Shown here in pieces: positions 61,733 through 64,000 of a stretch of 64,000 nucleotides of DNA. Position numbers and translations under genes: made by a program. Position 1 is the first letter of the stretch. Each line of letters opens with the position of its first letter. The notes beneath the pieces are model-generated. The model worked only from the letters and a program-made list of their open reading frames with translations. It was not told the origin of the DNA and ran no database searches. Source of the stretch: Pedobacter cryotolerans (GTDB taxonomy: Bacteria; Bacteroidota; Bacteroidia; Sphingobacteriales; Sphingobacteriaceae); the NCBI RefSeq assembly GCF_005116475.1, contig NZ_SWBO01000003.1, forward strand, positions 372,001 to 436,000, written 5' to 3'.

Positions 61733-62878
61733 ATGAGAAAGCTTTTAATCATATCTATTTGGCTTATATCTGCAAACTGTTTTGCACAAGATTTAAAATA
61801 TGCTCGTAAAACTTTAAACACCTTAACATCTAAAGAACTTTGGGGCAGAGGTTACACCAAAAACGGTATGGCTAAAGCGGCAAATTTTATTGAATCAGAG
61901 TTTAAATCTTTTGGTTTGCAACCGATGGATGGGAAAGATTTTAAGCAGCCATTTATGTTTTCGGTAAATACTTTTCCGGATAAAATGAAGCTTATAATTG
62001 ACGGCAAAAAGTTAATTCCAGGTAACGATTTTATTGTACATCAAGCAAGTGTTGGCTTAAAAGCCAAAACAGATTTAGAACAAAAAGACAGTGTTAATTT
62101 TTTAGCTGCATCAAGCAGGATATTGGTTACGTTGGAAGATAAATTAACTTGGTCTGTATCGCAAAAAGTAGAAGATTACACGCAAATTTTAATTAAAAAA
62201 TCTGCACTAAGCTCAATTCCAAAAAACATAGTTATTGATATTGAAAACCAATTTATTCCTGATTTCAGCGCAGCTAATATTGCCGGATTTATTAAGGGAA
62301 CTGCAAAGCCTGATTCAACGATAGTAATTACAGCTCATTACGATCATTTAGGCGGAATGGGAAGTGAAACATTTTTCCCCGGGGCAAATGATAATGGAAG
62401 TGGCGTTTCATTTTTACTCAGTTTAGCCAAGCATTACGCTAAAAATCCACCCAAATATTCCATCGCATTTATCTGCTTTGCAGCAGAAGAGGCAGGTATT
62501 TTAGGCTCCAAATATTTTACTGAAAACCCACTTATCCCATTAGATAAAATTAAATTTTTAATAAACGTTGATATGGTTGGAACTGGCGAAACTGGTGCAA
62601 CCGTTGTAAATGCAACACAATACCCTAAAGAGTTTAAATTGCTCAATAAAGTTAATGAAGAAGGACAGTTTTTAGTAAAGATTAATCCTCGTGGTAAAGC
62701 AGCAAATAGCGATCATTATTTTTTTACTGAAAAAGGAGTGCCTGCATTTTTTATGTACACGCAAGGCGGAATTTCTGCTTACCACGATGTTTTTGACAAG
62801 CCTCAAACCTTACCATTTACTGTTTACGAGAATTTGTTTAAACTTTTTGTAGGGTTTAATCAATCGTTAATGAATTAG
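61733..62878 (+). CDS. Exported M28 family zinc aminopeptidase-like protein
   Basis: The 381-residue protein has a signal peptide (SANCFAQ). The M28 metal site is visible as VITAHYDHLGG (His, Asp), GANDNGSGVSFLLSLAK (bridging Asp), FICFAAEEAGILGSKYF (catalytic Glu pair) and INVDMVGTGETG, plus a late His in GGISAYHDVFDKP. It should cleave peptides in the periplasm. It is preceded by a repeat-rich gap and probably has its own promoter. Confidence 0.94.
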   Translation: MRKLLIISIWLISANCFAQDLKYARKTLNTLTSKELWGRGYTKNGMAKAANFIESEFKSFGLQPMDGKDFKQPFMFSVNTFPDKMKLIIDGKKLIPGNDFIVHQASVGLKAKTDLEQKDSVNFLAASSRILVTLEDKLTWSVSQKVEDYTQILIKKSALSSIPKNIVIDIENQFIPDFSAANIAGFIKGTAKPDSTIVITAHYDHLGGMGSETFFPGANDNGSGVSFLLSLAKHYAKNPPKYSIAFICFAAEEAGILGSKYFTENPLIPLDKIKFLINVDMVGTGETGATVVNATQYPKEFKLLNKVNEEGQFLVKINPRGKAANSDHYFFTEKGVPAFFMYTQGGISAYHDVFDKPQTLPFTVYENLFKLFVGFNQSLMN

Positions 62879-62961
62879 TTCTTGTCACGCTATTGTAGCG
62901 TTAATTGTTAGCCACAAACATTTCAATTTACTTGTTGTTAATTTGAAAAAATTTATAAATC

Positions 62962-64000
62962 ATGTCGTTACTTTTCTCTCCAATTAAAATCAAAAATATC
63001 GAGTTAAAAAATAGAATTGTGGTATCGCCAATGTGCCAATATTCTGCTAAAGATGGTTTCCCTAATAATTGGCATTTGGTGCATTTAGGTAGCAGAGCTG
63101 TTGGTGGTGCAGGTTTAATTATTGCAGAAGCAACTGGTGTTTCTCCAGAGGCTCGTATTTCTGTTGGCGATTTAGGTTTATGGAAAGATGAACAAATAGA
63201 AAAATTTAAAGAGATTGTGGATTTTATTCATGAAAATGGATCAATTGCTGGTATCCAATTAGCTCACGCAGGGCGAAAAGCAAGTTTTGATATCCCATGG
63301 GAAAACCCTTTACAATTAGATAAAGATCAAGGTGGTTGGGATACTGTTTCGGCAAGTAGTGAAATTTTTAACCCTACCGACAAAACACCAATTGCTTTAG
63401 ACTTACAAGGAATAGCAAAAGTAAAAGCTGATTTTAAATCGGCTACAGAAAGAGCAATTAAAGCAGGTTTTAAAGTGATTGAAATTCATGCTGCCCATGG
63501 TTATTTACAACATCAATTTTTATCGCCGATAAGCAATAAAAGAACCGATGAATATGGCGGAATTTTCGAAAACAGAATTCGTTTGTTAATGGAAACAGTT
63601 ACGGCCGTGCAAGAAGTTTGGCCAGCAGAAAACCCTTTATTTGTTAGAATTTCTGCAACAGATTGGGCAGAAGGCGGTTGGAATTTAGAAGAATCTATCC
63701 GTTTATCAGCTTTGCTAAAAGAAAAAGGAGTTGATGTAATTGATACCTCTAGTGGTGGTTTAACTTTAGCACAACAAATTCCTTTAAAACCTGGTTATCA
63801 GGTAGAATTTGCTGCTGCAATTAAAAAAGAAGTGGGCATAAAAACTGGAGCTGTAGGTTTAATAACTGATGAAAACCAAGCAGAAGAAATTTTACAAAAC
63901 GGCCATGCTGACTTGATTTTTATGGCAAGAGAACTATTGAGAAGCCCATACTTCCCGCTTGATGCGGCATTTAAATTAGGTGACGATGTGAAATGGCCTG
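62962..64000 (+). CDS. Old Yellow Enzyme family flavoprotein, YqjM-like (3' partial)
   Basis: The first 346 codons are visible; the frame runs off the window. The N-terminus MSLLFSPIKIKNIELKNRIV, VSPMCQYSA (YqjM-type Cys), QLAHAGRKAS, the substrate-binding HAAHGYLQHQFLSP and the FMN phosphate region FMARELLRSPYFP match the YqjM/NamA subgroup, which is about 340-370 residues. Such enzymes reduce activated C=C bonds with NADPH. It lies 83 bases after the M28 gene. Confidence 0.94.
   Translation, partial: MSLLFSPIKIKNIELKNRIVVSPMCQYSAKDGFPNNWHLVHLGSRAVGGAGLIIAEATGVSPEARISVGDLGLWKDEQIEKFKEIVDFIHENGSIAGIQLAHAGRKASFDIPWENPLQLDKDQGGWDTVSASSEIFNPTDKTPIALDLQGIAKVKADFKSATERAIKAGFKVIEIHAAHGYLQHQFLSPISNKRTDEYGGIFENRIRLLMETVTAVQEVWPAENPLFVRISATDWAEGGWNLEESIRLSALLKEKGVDVIDTSSGGLTLAQQIPLKPGYQVEFAAAIKKEVGIKTGAVGLITDENQAEEILQNGHADLIFMARELLRSPYFPLDAAFKLGDDVKWP

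Overview
The window is ordinary chromosome of a Bacteroidota bacterium, most likely Sphingobacteriaceae and Pedobacter-like. The support is an AT-rich sequence, a gliding-motility lipoprotein GldD, a NagB/PIG-L fusion, futalosine-route menaquinone genes (mqnB, mqnD), an N-acyl-ornithine carbamoyltransferase in place of classical ArgF, a TonB-dependent receptor with a carboxypeptidase-like N-terminal domain, and promoters of the Bacteroidetes TTTG/TAnnTTTG type. I saw no rRNA, tRNA, CRISPR array, prophage, plasmid gene or transposase. Both edge genes (nagB at the left, an Old Yellow Enzyme at the right) are cut by the window.

Layout. 1-6.9 kb, + strand: a 3' piece of the NagB/PIG-L fusion, a NagX-like transporter/acyltransferase, an M16 protease and an LVIVD-repeat lipoprotein. 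6.9-15.4 kb, mostly - strand: a GHL10-type exported glycosidase, a coiled-coil membrane protein (+), a 1244-residue histidine kinase downstream of fabD, then folE and a PTPS/QueD enzyme. 15.5-17 kb, + strand: mqnB and mqnD. 17-23.4 kb, - strand: a lipoprotein, a LolC/E-like permease, an MBL hydrolase, gldD, aroE, a ComA-like phosphosulfolactate synthase and a TPR protein. 23.6-38.1 kb: mixed housekeeping genes (NTF2-like, ALDH7-like, DUF2807, SNF2 helicase, aat, YccF, META, App1-like, lipid kinase, TonB_C protein, M23, hemolysin III, rbfA, hflX). 38.8-41.7 kb: prfC and an aminotransferase.

42-57 kb holds an arginine cluster read on the - strand: GNAT, argG, argC, argD, N-acylornithine carbamoyltransferase, GIY-YIG gene, argB, proC, argE, then an S9 peptidase on the opposite strand, then argH. 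A GNAT gene at its head may fill the missing ArgA step. A 44-codon ORF and a hairpin lie in the leader. 57-64 kb, + strand: a DUF4397 lipoprotein, a TonB-dependent receptor with a PepSY membrane protein (probably iron uptake), an M28 peptidase and a partial OYE.

I found no clearly new multi-gene system. The most striking feature is the density of short dispersed palindromic repeats. At least five families recur; they fill every gap between consecutive genes from the arg-cluster GNAT gene to argB, supply the stop codons of aat and argB, extend three reading frames with spurious start codons, and are translated in frame inside argC. A 7-bp tandem repeat lies inside mqnD, and a small GIY-YIG gene in the arg cluster appears to carry a compensated double frameshift across its catalytic region.
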